Assembly: GCA_017996375.1 (NCBI GenBank)
Contig: JAGOHC010000002.1
Coordinates: 1-60,233 of the forward strand
Length of the DNA stretch: 60,233 bases
Reading direction: 5' to 3'
Origin: Saprospiraceae bacterium
Lineage (GTDB): Bacteria > Bacteroidota > Bacteroidia > Chitinophagales > Saprospiraceae
This document shows, piece by piece, positions 28,043-37,750 of this stretch (position 1 is the stretch's first letter; every line of letters begins with the position of its first letter). A program made the translations under genes and the position numbers. Below the pieces are notes generated by a model. It made no database searches. It was not told the DNA's origin and worked only from the letters and a program-made list of their open reading frames with translations.

Positions 28043-28603
28043 TTAAAAATCTTTAATGTATAAATTTTTTGAGAATCCTTGTCGCATTTTATCTAACTGA
28101 TGTTGGATGCTTGCGTCATATAATTTATTGTCAAACTCCAATACGAATCCGCCAATGAGGGTGTTATCTACGGCTGTTTTTAATTCTACCTTGTTATACT
28201 CTTTCAGGTCTGCTGCAATTTTTGCTTGAATAGCTGCGGTAGCCGTATCGGATAGTGGCTGTGCTGTGGTAAGGCGCACGGTTACTATTTTGTTCGCTGC
28301 CTTATACTGCTCTATGAACTCGTCAGCTATTTCGGGCAGGTAGCTATCTCTGCCTTTGCTTACGAGCATTTTGAGGAAAGAGAGTGTAAGGTCGTCGCTT
28401 TTATCTTTGAACAAGGCATCCAAAACATTATTCTTTTTAGTTGCATTTACCACCGGACTTTTGAGCAGTTGATAAAACTCTTTGTGCTTTGTAGCTTCTT
28501 TGAGTGCTATCATGTCTTGCGTGACGCGCTCCATTTTGCCTTGCTCAGTGGCGAGGTCAATTAATGATTTGGCGTAACGTGTTGCTATTCTTTGTACAGA
28601 CAT
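28043..28603 (-). CDS. atpH: ATP synthase F1 delta subunit
   Basis: Stator subunit joining the F1 crown to the b dimer. It has 186 residues, with the helical N-terminal domain (RIATRYAKSLIDLA) and the C-terminal motif LIGGFVLEFDNKLYDASI that is diagnostic of OSCP/delta. Lies between atpF and atpA in the operon. Confidence 0.94.
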   Translation of the reverse strand: MSVQRIATRYAKSLIDLATEQGKMERVTQDMIALKEATKHKEFYQLLKSPVVNATKKNNVLDALFKDKSDDLTLSFLKMLVSKGRDSYLPEIADEFIEQYKAANKIVTVRLTTAQPLSDTATAAIQAKIAADLKEYNKVELKTAVDNTLIGGFVLEFDNKLYDASIQHQLDKMRQGFSKNLYIKDF

Positions 28604-28667
28604 AATTTGTATACTTGAACTTTTTGATAAGGCAATTTGTAGTTGCCACCAATTCGAAAAAGTTTTA

Positions 28668-29183
28668 TTAACTCAATTTGATATTCTTCACTAAATCGTT
28701 TACAAAGGCTTCTTGTTCGTTGTTGCCTTTTAGCTCTTTGCGGAGTATTTGACCCGCAATATCTAATGCCATTACACCAGCTTGGTTTTTCAGGTCGGTG
28801 ATAGCTGCTTTTTTCTGGTTTTCAATTTCTGCGGTAGCATTGGCAACAATTTTTTGTGCTTCATCTTTTGCTTTCGTTTTCGCTTCGTTGATGATAGCAT
28901 CTTTTGTTTCTTTCGCTTCTTTCAGAATGAGTACGCGCTCTTCGCGGGCTTGTGCTAAAAGTTGCTCGTTTTCGGCATGAAGATTAGCCATTTCTTGACG
29001 TGTTTTCTGCGCTTGATCGAGAGAGTCCTGAATGGTTGCTTCCCTTTCTTTCAGCGCATTCACGATGGGTTTAAAGGCGAATTTGCCGATAAAATACCAG
29101 AATATAGAGAATATCAATACTGACCAAAAGAACAAGCCGAAGTCAGGTTTGATTACGGAGAAATCTGCTAAAAAGAAAAACAT
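28668..29183 (-). CDS. atpF: ATP synthase Fo subunit b
   Basis: Peripheral stalk subunit. It has 171 residues: one N-terminal membrane helix (DFGLFFWSVLIFSIFWYFIG), then a long charged coiled-coil arm with REATIQDSLDQAQKTRQE, ending in a C-terminal helix that meets delta. No second b' gene is seen, so a homodimer is expected. Confidence 0.93.
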   Translation of the reverse strand: MFFFLADFSVIKPDFGLFFWSVLIFSIFWYFIGKFAFKPIVNALKEREATIQDSLDQAQKTRQEMANLHAENEQLLAQAREERVLILKEAKETKDAIINEAKTKAKDEAQKIVANATAEIENQKKAAITDLKNQAGVMALDIAGQILRKELKGNNEQEAFVNDLVKNIKLS

Positions 29184-29285
29184 ATATTATAAATTTGAAT
29201 GTTTTTAAATAACAAGTCACGGGTAAAATGTGGGGATTGAACTTCAACCAACCGTTGTAAACGCAATCCCCTTGTAAAATTTCTA

Positions 29286-29507
<222 letters not shown>

Positions 29508-29540
29508 TTAAAAAATAATTTCTTTTTGTACACCATTACT

Positions 29541-30809
29541 TTAATGGTGGTCTTTGTGGTGGTCTTCTATGGCTGCGCCAATGTACGATGCTGTTAGTAT
29601 TGTAAATACAAATGCTTGTATGAATGCCACCAATAGCTCTATTGCCATCATAAATAATGATAGAGGAATTGCCATTGCTACCCCTACGCCCGTACCTGGA
29701 AGGCTTGTGCCTGATTTACCAAATATGAATATCAACCCTACGAAACTGAGGATGACCATGTGCCCTGCTGTGATGTTTGCAAACAAACGCAGCATGAGTG
29801 TAAACGGCTTGATAAATAGCCCCATTATTTCAACGGGAGTGATAATCAATGCCTTGATGGGTGCCGGTACGCCAGGCATCCAAACGATGTGCTCCCAGTA
29901 ATGTTTATTTCCGTTCAGGTTTGTGATAAAAAAGGTAAATAGTGCTAATACTGCGGTTACGGCTATGTTGCCCGTAACGTTAGAGTTACCTAAAAATGGA
30001 ATTTGCCCGAAGAGGTTGAGTCCTAAAATAAAGAAAAACACCGCTAACAAAAATGGCAAATACTTCTCCCATTTTGCCCCGACAAATGGCTTGGCTACTT
30101 CATCGCGAATGAACTCTATGATAGGTTCAAACAGTGATTGCTTCCCAGTAGGTGCTAAACCTTTGCGAGTAGCATATGTTTTTGCAATGGAAATGAATAC
30201 CCATAACAAAAATGCTACTACTAACAACATGGACAATACATTTTTTGTAATTGAAAAATCGTAAAAGGAGGTGATACCTCCACCTAAAAAGCCGCCGTCC
30301 ATGGTACTCTTTGCATCCAATCTGTATTCGTTGCCGTTGTATTTTGCGTAATATACTTTTATGTTTTTATTCTTCAGTGGTTCTAACTTTTCCGTAAACC
30401 CTTCTAAATGTACTTCTTCTTGTGGGAAAGTTGAATCTTGTACACGCTTCACGCTACCTTCATGGAGTACATATCCATCATAAGCTACGTGTCCGTTGCC
30501 ATGATGACCAATATCAAATTTACTTGAAGAGAACATAGAAAGACCCTTGCTTGGCGCATATAATATACACGGCAATGGAAAACTCCAAGGACCGATGCTA
30601 TACACATTCTGGTCGGAGATATGATGAAAGGCAGTTTCGCCCGGGTTAAATTTCGTTTCGTGATTTTCCCCTTCGCCATGAGCTGCTGCTTCGTGAGTCG
30701 CAGTAGTTGTGTGTTGCACGTGTGCAGAATCCTGCTGCGCTTGTGCTGCGAAGGTGATTAGGAATGTACATATTACGTGAATGACAATTTTTCGCATTGT
30801 TGTTGCCAA
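29541..30809 (-). CDS. atpB: ATP synthase Fo subunit a with long N-terminal extension
   Basis: Proton-channel subunit. It has 422 residues, about 150 longer than in E. coli: a signal-like hydrophobic start (an ATG at 30797 is an alternative), a His-rich periplasmic part (THEAAAHGEGENHE) and a domain up to about residue 190, as in other Bacteroidota. The membrane part has the essential Arg in TLMLRLFANITAGH. It ends EDHHKDHH. First gene of the atpBEFHAG operon. Confidence 0.94.
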   Translation of the reverse strand: MATTMRKIVIHVICTFLITFAAQAQQDSAHVQHTTTATHEAAAHGEGENHETKFNPGETAFHHISDQNVYSIGPWSFPLPCILYAPSKGLSMFSSSKFDIGHHGNGHVAYDGYVLHEGSVKRVQDSTFPQEEVHLEGFTEKLEPLKNKNIKVYYAKYNGNEYRLDAKSTMDGGFLGGGITSFYDFSITKNVLSMLLVVAFLLWVFISIAKTYATRKGLAPTGKQSLFEPIIEFIRDEVAKPFVGAKWEKYLPFLLAVFFFILGLNLFGQIPFLGNSNVTGNIAVTAVLALFTFFITNLNGNKHYWEHIVWMPGVPAPIKALIITPVEIMGLFIKPFTLMLRLFANITAGHMVILSFVGLIFIFGKSGTSLPGTGVGVAMAIPLSLFMMAIELLVAFIQAFVFTILTASYIGAAIEDHHKDHH

Positions 30810-30858
30810 ATTTTATATCGAAAACGGGCAATATATTACCCTATTTTGAAATCGCACG

Positions 30859-30866
30859 CAAAGGTA
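30859..30866 (-). promoter_or_regulatory. -7 box of the atpBEFHAG operon
   Basis: CAAAGGTA on the plus strand reads TACCTTTG on the minus strand, a perfect TAnnTTTG box about 50 nt before the atpB start. No clear -33 element is seen. Confidence 0.55.
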
Positions 30867-30962
30867 AGTAAAAAATCAAGTATGGAAAAGGTTTTTTTAA
30901 TGTTTTTTTGCCTAAAATAGTCGTATTTTTTAATTGTTTTAATACTTAATTTCGGCAAAAAC

Positions 30963-31034
30963 AAAAGGCAACCACGAGCGTAACGAGCTCGTAATGATAC
31001 TCTGCACCGTCACATTAATCGTGTGTTGCCTTTT
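30963..31034 (-). terminator. multi-branched terminator-like structure
   Basis: AAAAGGCAAC (30963-30972) pairs with GTTGCCTTTT (31025-31034); inside is a second hairpin ACGAGC/GCTCGT (30974-30992). On the minus strand the outer stem is followed by TTTTGTTTTT, so it probably ends the 31055-32755 transcript, with unusually elaborate folding. Confidence 0.65.
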
Positions 31035-31054
31035 ATGGTGTTTGTCACCAAACT

Positions 31055-32755
31055 TTATTTCGCAACAAATATGGTCTGATTTGTACTGTTCCGTTCGTTG
31101 CTTATACGCACCACATATTGCCCTACGGGTAAATTGGGCATTGATACAGTCGTGGCTGTACTACTCAATGAGTTGAGTGTTGCATTAAATACTAACTGTC
31201 CATTAATAGTATAAAGCTCCAGCATGGAAGGCTTGTCAATGAGTTCTGTGCTGTTAATTTGCAGTAAATTATTTGCTACTACAGTGATGGTTATCTTATC
31301 AGCATATTGTGATAAAATATTTACACTTACAGTATTGGAATATACAAATGTATTATCCATATCTACTTGCTTGACGCGGTAGTAGTTGATGCCTTTGCCT
31401 GGCTGCTCGTCTGTCAAAGCATATTCGCGTATATTGTCAGCATGACCGGCAGCATTTACCTCGCCAATCTGTTTGTACGTTTGAGCATCAGTACTGTGCT
31501 CTACAACAAATTTTTTGCTATATGCTTCCGATGCTGTTTGCCAATCTATCCGCACATGGTTTTGTTCGGTAAGTGTGGCTGTTATGTCTTTCATTTTTAC
31601 GGGCAGTGCTGCTCCGGTTGGTTGCAACACCCATAAGCCGTAGGTCATATCGGAGGCGAGTAATTTGCCGGAAGGAAGATATGGATAAACGCCCCATGCC
31701 CCATTATATCCGGTTGGGTAATTGCCTGTATCATTCGGGTACGTATCATAAAAGCCTAATATCGCCGGCGAAGCCGGATTTGCATAATTCCAAATTTGTA
31801 TGCCGTCATGATAAGCAGATACATACATGAATGTTCCTTTTATGTAGGGATTATGATAGGTAAGATTGCCCGACACCCCCGTTCTTGAATTATATCGGAA
31901 GGATGTGTATGGATTAAACGAATTATCTGTTGTATTGAGATTTATTCCGCTAAGTGGTTGCGACAAAAGTGGCAAGCCGTTAGGTACTTCTTCGGCAATA
32001 ATAGCGTTGCTGCCATCCGGCGTAAGCCAACTGCTGTGGTTGTATCCATTGGTTACTTCCGATGCAACGGTGAAATTGGTCAGTGGGTTATTTGTATTAT
32101 TAAAATTAAAGATATAAAAACCTTCATCCCCACTGGAGGCATATACAATATTGTTGCGTACGTACATATCGTGTATGTATCCGCCTGGTAGTGTATTATT
32201 GAAAATTACTGTTGGCGAACGCGGATTAGCGAGACTTAAAATAATTAACCCGTTCCTCCCTAAATTTGCCGAGTTTGCACCACTTATGTATAAGCGTTGG
32301 TTAGGCTCATCTACAAATAACATGTGTGCAGAGGTAAATACAGAAGTTGGAAGAAACTCAGATGTCGGCACAATACTAACAGAAGCTGGCAGGTTGCTCA
32401 AGTCGAATATATACATCCCTTCGGAGCAAACATCACAAATAGCATAGAGGTATCGCTGTGTGCCGTTGATGTAGGTTTTAAATTCGCGCCAGTTTGTATT
32501 ATTACCCCCTCTAAATGCCGCTATGCGCTGTAGAATCGGTGCCGTGCCGTTGACTTTAAAAAAGTGGATAGAGTCACCTGAACCAATAATGGCGTACTCG
32601 TTGCCAGAAGGGTCAGCATAGCCCCATACATCGCTATAAAACAAGCCGGCAGGGTCCCAATGTGCTAAGGAATCTACGTTGGAGGAATTGCGCGGTTGTG
32701 CCATTGCCACATACGCCACCCCTAATAACATTAAACATGTAATTATTTTTTTCAT
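31055..32755 (-). CDS. T9SS-exported LVIVD/choice-of-anchor-B-like protein
   Basis: A 566-residue protein from the ATG at 32755 (MKKIITCLMLLG), whose signal peptide ends AMAQ; the frame extends upstream to 32821 but those residues are charged and atypical. Residues to about 400 form repeated propeller-like units (YIFDLSNLP, GLIILSLANP, GFYIFNF, IQIWNYANPASP), matching the LVIVD/choice-of-anchor-B group. A Fn3-like part (DITATLTEQNHVRIDWQTAS) and a T9SS sorting domain (LELYTINGQLVF ... LPVGQYVVRISN) follow. It should be exported to the surface; role unknown. Confidence 0.82.
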   Translation of the reverse strand: MKKIITCLMLLGVAYVAMAQPRNSSNVDSLAHWDPAGLFYSDVWGYADPSGNEYAIIGSGDSIHFFKVNGTAPILQRIAAFRGGNNTNWREFKTYINGTQRYLYAICDVCSEGMYIFDLSNLPASVSIVPTSEFLPTSVFTSAHMLFVDEPNQRLYISGANSANLGRNGLIILSLANPRSPTVIFNNTLPGGYIHDMYVRNNIVYASSGDEGFYIFNFNNTNNPLTNFTVASEVTNGYNHSSWLTPDGSNAIIAEEVPNGLPLLSQPLSGINLNTTDNSFNPYTSFRYNSRTGVSGNLTYHNPYIKGTFMYVSAYHDGIQIWNYANPASPAILGFYDTYPNDTGNYPTGYNGAWGVYPYLPSGKLLASDMTYGLWVLQPTGAALPVKMKDITATLTEQNHVRIDWQTASEAYSKKFVVEHSTDAQTYKQIGEVNAAGHADNIREYALTDEQPGKGINYYRVKQVDMDNTFVYSNTVSVNILSQYADKITITVVANNLLQINSTELIDKPSMLELYTINGQLVFNATLNSLSSTATTVSMPNLPVGQYVVRISNERNSTNQTIFVAK

Positions 32756-32866
32756 AAAAGTATTTGAATTATAAACGGCTTTGCTACAGTATATTGCCTT
32801 CAGGTATTTCAACATTAGCAAACAAAAAACGCGGAAGAGGGTGTAGCCTTGCGTGGCATATTTTAC

Positions 32867-33076
32867 TTATCCTTCTTTTTTCTCTTCGAGTTGTTGTTTT
32901 TTATCTGCCTCGCGCATACCTGATTTTATTTCATCTTCGATAGAGGCTTTTGCACTGTTAAACTCGCGAATGCCTTTACCAAGTCCGCGTGCTAATTCCG
33001 GAATTTTTTTTCCGCCGAATAAGAGTAAGATTACTAAAAATATGAGTATTACCTCGTACCCACCAAGATTAAACAT
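32867..33076 (-). CDS. tatA: Sec-independent translocase subunit TatA/TatB-like
   Basis: A 69-residue protein: short N-terminus, one membrane helix (YEVILIFLVILLLFG), the FGGKKIPELARGLGKGIREF amphipathic helix, and a charged tail. The FGGKKIPELA motif identifies TatA/E. Forms the twin-arginine translocation pore with TatC, which is not in this window. Stands 95 nt downstream of the oxygenase gene, with a terminator hairpin between. Confidence 0.93.
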   Translation of the reverse strand: MFNLGGYEVILIFLVILLLFGGKKIPELARGLGKGIREFNSAKASIEDEIKSGMREADKKQQLEEKKEG

Positions 33077-33110
33077 AGTATAAGTTTTAATATTAAACGA
33101 TTACAAAACA

Positions 33111-33156
33111 GACTATCAAAAGGCGACAGCAATTTTGCAATAACCCTTTGATAGTC
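33111..33156 (-). terminator. intrinsic terminator after the oxygenase gene
   Basis: GACTATCAAA (33111-33120) pairs perfectly with TTTGATAGTC (33147-33156). On the minus strand TGTTTTG follows, 15 nt after the oxygenase stop. Confidence 0.65.
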
Positions 33157-33170
33157 GTCAGATATTATTA

Positions 33171-34130
33171 TTATTTCTTTAAACCGATTTCGCGCAAGCG
33201 TTCGTTTAAGTATTCGCCTGCAGTAGTCGGTTCGTAAGCTAAAGGCATGGTATCAGATACTGTTGCCGAAAGGCAAGTCAAATCCATTTCGCTGCGTGGA
33301 TGCAAGAAGAATGGAATAGACAAGCGCGGCAAGTGCCATAACTCGCGTGGCGGATTTACTACGCGGTGTGTTGTGGACTTTAGATAATTGTTAGTCAAGC
33401 GTTGCAGCATATCGCCCACGTTGATTACGATTTCGTCATCGCCTGGTACAATATTCAACCATTCGCCTTCGGAGTTCATGAGTTGCAAACCTCCCGCTGA
33501 TGCTCCCACCAAAAGAGTGATGAGGTTAATATCTTCGTGCTGCTCAGCGCGGATGGCAGAGGCTGGTTCGTGTGTGATAGGCGGATAGTGTATGGCACGA
33601 AGAATGCTGTTGCCATTTCTAATTTTGTCATCGAAGTAATTTTCATCTAAATTCAGGTAAAGGGCTATGGCACGCAACAGGTGTGCGCCAGATGTTTCAA
33701 ATGCTTTATACAACTGTTTGCCCGTATCAACAAACTCAGGGGTTTCAGCAACTGATACGTTATCAGGATATTCTCTTTTGATAGGGTCGCCATCTGAAAC
33801 TTCTTGACCTATTTGATAAAATTCTTTTAGGTCAGCAACTGTGGATTGCTTGGCGTGTTCCTTGCCGAATGACGTATAACCACGCTGACCAGCTAAACCA
33901 GCAACTTCATATTTGCTTTTCAGCGACTCTGGTTGTGCAAAGAAATTTTTTGCCTCGGAATAAAACTTATCTACTAATGCTTTAGGAACGCCGTGATTGA
34001 CAACGCCCACGAACCCTACTTCGTGAAAGGCTTTTCCTAATTGCTCTACAAACGCTGCGCGAGCGGCTGCATCTCCATATACAAATTGGGATAAATCTAC
34101 TAAAGGAATGGCTCTGTTTGTATTAGACAT
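33171..34130 (-). CDS. 2-oxoglutarate/Fe(II) oxygenase, isopenicillin N synthase-like
   Basis: A 319-residue soluble dioxygenase. N-terminal DIOX_N part (IPLVDLSQF, FHEVGFVGVVNHGVP) and the jelly-roll core. The iron triad is H198, D200 (QHEDINLITLL) and H255 (STTHRVVNP); R269 and S271 (LPRLSIPFF) fit the 2-oxoglutarate-binding R-x-S. Substrate unknown; the fold covers hormone, antibiotic and amino-acid hydroxylases. It is isolated between tatA and porZ with its own terminator. Confidence 0.88.
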   Translation of the reverse strand: MSNTNRAIPLVDLSQFVYGDAAARAAFVEQLGKAFHEVGFVGVVNHGVPKALVDKFYSEAKNFFAQPESLKSKYEVAGLAGQRGYTSFGKEHAKQSTVADLKEFYQIGQEVSDGDPIKREYPDNVSVAETPEFVDTGKQLYKAFETSGAHLLRAIALYLNLDENYFDDKIRNGNSILRAIHYPPITHEPASAIRAEQHEDINLITLLVGASAGGLQLMNSEGEWLNIVPGDDEIVINVGDMLQRLTNNYLKSTTHRVVNPPRELWHLPRLSIPFFLHPRSEMDLTCLSATVSDTMPLAYEPTTAGEYLNERLREIGLKK

Positions 34131-34231
34131 AAATTTCCGAAATTTAAAATTATAAATAGTTAATCTGTGTTTCGATTATATCGAAAACAATCCGTAAAGG
34201 TACAACTTTTTAAGGAATTTTGTATATTATT

Positions 34232-36544
34232 TTAGTTTATAAATAATATTTTGGTAACTATTGCATCTGTATCTTCGAGTTGTTGGGTATTAGTACTAAA
34301 CACCCAATATACACCCGTTGCTACTCGCTTTCCGCTCAGGTCGCGACCATCCCAAATAGCTTGCCCGCCTAAGGCAGTAGTTTCAAAAACTACCTGTCCG
34401 GTTATGTTTGTAATTTTCACATTGGCGTTGCGCGTCAGCCCCTTTATGGCTATGTCGCCGTTGTACTCCGGGCGTACCGGATTAGGGTATGCTACTACGT
34501 TAGATTTGTTGTGTGCCTTCACACCTGCGGTAGCATCGCCACGATATGAAACGATGCCTTTTTCTGTACCAATAAATACTTCGCCGTTGCGGTTGTTCAC
34601 ACCAATAGTATTGATGATATTATCGGGGAGTGGGCTATTTTGCACATTGAATTTAGCAACTAATTCATCTCCATTGGGCGATATTACAAACACGCCGTTG
34701 GTTGTGCCAAACCATTTGCGGTTAGCTCCATCAACGGCTACACAACGGATAAACTCTGTTTCTAATAGATAACCATCAAATTCGTCTTGACGCAAAATGC
34801 GACGAGATCCGGTGCAGTTATCATCCAAAATATTGCTGCCACATTCAAAAGCGATGACCCCTTCAGGCGTACCTACCCATACGTCACCATCTAAGTCAAT
34901 TCCCAATGTTGTGATTTGATTATTTGGCAATACTGAATTTCCTTTATTGATAATGCGGCATCGGTCATCTGCGGTATTATTGATATCTTGCCCACTATCC
35001 CACACTAATAATCCTTGCCCCTCGCCTAAGGCAACCCATTTATATCCGTTGTTATCAACGAGGAGTTGACTAGTGGCAGTTGTGCCTCCGCACGGAGTGA
35101 AAAAGCTGCGCCACTGCCCGTCATTTTTCCAAACAGAAATTGGTTTGGGTGCTAAGTAGTTACTCAACCACAAGTTGTTATCTGTGTCGAAAGCTAAACC
35201 TGTAACAAGATTAGCCCCCGTATTAAGCCCTATTTGGAGCGAAGAGTTTGCTTCATTGAACACCTCAAAGGCAGCGCCGTCAAAAGTGACTAACCCACCT
35301 GAAAAAGTAGCGATACACATTTTTTTGGTTTGTGGGTGCTGTGCGAGATATAGCCAATCTAAGTGTGCTCGTTTTTCAAAAAGTTGAGGGTCATCATAGC
35401 GGTTATAATCATCCCAAATACCTTCTTTTAATACAAATAACCCGTCTGCGCGATATACACTTGTTCCTTGTGCAGACATGCCTCCGGCAGCTACCCACAC
35501 CTCGTCGTCAATAACTTTTATATCGCTTGAGTTATGTGTTTTCGGAGAGTTAAATTCTGCGCGATAGCACTCCGAAAGTTCTGGTGAACCATAACGGAAA
35601 GCAGCGTATTGGTCAGCAAACCAAAGGACATCGTTTTCGAGCGATTCGATAGCATAAAGTGTTTGATTAACACAGTAATTTGTCGGAAGGCGAAAAGTGT
35701 TATCCGTATTGAATATCAACATTTTATCATCAATAGCAGGTTGTGTATTATCTAATCCAAGTAATAAATGGCTGCCTTCGGCAGTAAGGTATTTTATCGT
35801 AAAACTTGGTTCGTGGTGGACACTAATTGCCCCCGCATCAGTGATTTGATAAAGCGTATCATTTACATCTGCGTAGATGGTATTATTGAAGTGCGTAATA
35901 GCTTTCGATGAATAGTTTTGGGGCAGGTTTTCTGTCAGGCGTTGCCAATTATTAAAGTCCTGTAAGTTAGTGTTTTGGGAAGCACTATATATGCCATTGT
36001 CGGTGGCAATGTATAAGTGATTGTTCAGTGCTGTAATGCCATTTACGTTTAGACCGGTAAATACGGTGAAGCCAAATTCATTGCGCTCAAAGTTGTATTG
36101 TATGATGCCGAAGCTGCACGCCAAGTAGCCATATATTGCACTTTCGATATAGATGTCGCGCACGCGCTTGTCGCCAGTCAAATTATTATTCACCAACAGG
36201 TTGTTAAAGTTGATAACCGTACCGTCTTTTTTCAGAATGTCAATATTACCGTTGGCGTAAGTTATTAGGAGTTGGTCGTTAAAACGATTGTATTTGATAA
36301 CGCCCGTACCAGCATCGCTCAGCCCTTCAGTTTTAGCAATGTATTCTATTTCATATACGTCTTTGTGGAATTTGAGTAGAGAGATTTCGGTAGTGAAATA
36401 TACCGCATCATCGCTCTGCGTAACGTAAGTACCAAAATGGTAAGGTAGATAAGAACGCCACTGTCCTCGCTTGAGGTCATCTTGAGCAGAAATACTCGCC
36501 ACACAGCAGATATGTGCAATCAGAGATAGAAAAATTAAGCGCAT
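34232..36544 (-). CDS. porZ: T9SS component PorZ
   Basis: Surface component that delivers anionic lipopolysaccharide for attachment of T9SS cargo. It has 770 residues, near the known length of PorZ. Signal peptide to about residue 20, then WRSYLPYHFGTYVTQS, which matches the PorZ start, two seven-bladed propellers of the two-component-regulator type (repeats such as GDVWVGTPEGVIAF, NRKWFGTTNGVFVIS, GEVFIGTEKGIVSY) and a C-terminal sorting-like domain (YPNPVRPEYNGDI ... SGKRVATGVYWVFS). It is monocistronic, with a -7 box at 36597-36604. Other T9SS genes are not in this window. Confidence 0.9.
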   Translation of the reverse strand: MRLIFLSLIAHICCVASISAQDDLKRGQWRSYLPYHFGTYVTQSDDAVYFTTEISLLKFHKDVYEIEYIAKTEGLSDAGTGVIKYNRFNDQLLITYANGNIDILKKDGTVINFNNLLVNNNLTGDKRVRDIYIESAIYGYLACSFGIIQYNFERNEFGFTVFTGLNVNGITALNNHLYIATDNGIYSASQNTNLQDFNNWQRLTENLPQNYSSKAITHFNNTIYADVNDTLYQITDAGAISVHHEPSFTIKYLTAEGSHLLLGLDNTQPAIDDKMLIFNTDNTFRLPTNYCVNQTLYAIESLENDVLWFADQYAAFRYGSPELSECYRAEFNSPKTHNSSDIKVIDDEVWVAAGGMSAQGTSVYRADGLFVLKEGIWDDYNRYDDPQLFEKRAHLDWLYLAQHPQTKKMCIATFSGGLVTFDGAAFEVFNEANSSLQIGLNTGANLVTGLAFDTDNNLWLSNYLAPKPISVWKNDGQWRSFFTPCGGTTATSQLLVDNNGYKWVALGEGQGLLVWDSGQDINNTADDRCRIINKGNSVLPNNQITTLGIDLDGDVWVGTPEGVIAFECGSNILDDNCTGSRRILRQDEFDGYLLETEFIRCVAVDGANRKWFGTTNGVFVISPNGDELVAKFNVQNSPLPDNIINTIGVNNRNGEVFIGTEKGIVSYRGDATAGVKAHNKSNVVAYPNPVRPEYNGDIAIKGLTRNANVKITNITGQVVFETTALGGQAIWDGRDLSGKRVATGVYWVFSTNTQQLEDTDAIVTKILFIN

Positions 36545-36596
36545 AGGCAGTTAGGAAATTGGATAATATTAGCCGTTGTTGAGGGTTTGGCTACCA

Positions 36597-36604
36597 CAAA
36601 GGTA
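36597..36604 (-). promoter_or_regulatory. -7 box of porZ
   Basis: CAAAGGTA reads TACCTTTG on the minus strand, a perfect TAnnTTTG box 53 nt before the porZ start; no clear -33. Confidence 0.5.
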
Positions 36605-36683
36605 TAACCAGTTTCGGATGAAATTATTGTTTAGGTATCATTTTTTAGGATTTTGTATCCGCGAAGCACTTCATCAAAATAAT

Positions 36684-36691
36684 TATCTTTG
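36684..36691 (+). promoter_or_regulatory. -7 box of hldD
   Basis: TATCTTTG is a perfect TAnnTTTG box. Because it overlaps a possible upstream start at 36689, translation must begin at the ATG at 36734. Confidence 0.55.
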
Positions 36692-36733
36692 CAATTCATA
36701 CGTATATCAGTTCATCAAAAAAATATATCAACT

Positions 36734-37699
36734 ATGATTATTCTCACCGGGGCAGCAGGATTTATCGGCAGTTGTATGCTCGCTCGCCTATTGGCAGATG
36801 GCTACGGGCAAGTTGTAATTGTGGATGAATTTAGCAGACCCGATAAAAATAAAAATTTTGAAGGCAAACCTTTTTTGCTACAAATGCATCGCAACAATTT
36901 ATTCGACTGGTTGACGATTACGCATCGCAACATAGAAGCCATCATTCATTTAGGTGCACGCACTGACACTACCGAAACCAATAAGGCTATTTTTGACGAA
37001 TTGAACTTGCATTACTCTCAAGCGATTTGGCAATACTGCACCCGCCAGCAGATTCCGCTTATCTATGCTTCGAGTGCCGCTACTTACGGCTTAGGCGAAC
37101 ACGGCTACTCCGATGACCACGCGCTTGTCGAGAAACTGCAACCGTTAAATCCTTACGGCGAATCCAAAAATGATTTTGACAAATGGGTACTTCAACAAGC
37201 GGAGCAGCCGCCGTTTTGGGTGGGGTTGAAATTTTTTAATGTGTACGGTCCGAACGAGTATCACAAAGGCAGAATGGCATCGGTTATTTTTCATGCCTTT
37301 CGGCAGATACAAGCAACCGGTAGTATGAAACTGTTTCGCTCGCATAATGCTAATTACAGCGATGGCGGACAAATGCGCGACTTTGTGTATGTGAAGGATG
37401 TCGTCAATGTAATTGCTTATTTGTTAGCCAAGCAACCTGCAGGCGGGTTGTATAATTTAGGAACGGGCAAGGCACGCACTTTTTTAGATTTGGCAACACA
37501 AACATTTGCAGCACTACACTTCAAGCCCGAAATTTCTTTTATAGACACCCCAGCAGACATCCGCGACACCTACCAATATTTTACAGAAGCAAAAATGGAT
37601 AAACTGCTCGCTACAGGTTATACCACGCCATTCCATTCGTTAGAAGAAGGCATACACGATTATGTTGCTAATTACCTATTAGATAAACAATATATATAA
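36734..37699 (+). CDS. hldD: ADP-L-glycero-D-manno-heptose 6-epimerase
   Basis: NAD(P)-dependent epimerase making ADP-L-glycero-D-manno-heptose for lipopolysaccharide inner core. It has 321 residues from the ATG at 36734. The Rossmann motif TGAAGFIGS lies at residues 5-13; the catalytic Tyr/Lys pair is in YGESKNDFDKW. QMRDFVYVKDVVNV and NLGTGKARTFLDLA are specific for the HldD (RfaD) branch. It stands alone; other heptose genes are not in this window. Confidence 0.93.
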   Translation: MIILTGAAGFIGSCMLARLLADGYGQVVIVDEFSRPDKNKNFEGKPFLLQMHRNNLFDWLTITHRNIEAIIHLGARTDTTETNKAIFDELNLHYSQAIWQYCTRQQIPLIYASSAATYGLGEHGYSDDHALVEKLQPLNPYGESKNDFDKWVLQQAEQPPFWVGLKFFNVYGPNEYHKGRMASVIFHAFRQIQATGSMKLFRSHNANYSDGGQMRDFVYVKDVVNVIAYLLAKQPAGGLYNLGTGKARTFLDLATQTFAALHFKPEISFIDTPADIRDTYQYFTEAKMDKLLATGYTTPFHSLEEGIHDYVANYLLDKQYI

Positions 37700-37750
37700 A
37701 ACAATTTTGCATATAACACCTATACATGGCTGAGTTTATACCTTAGTAAA

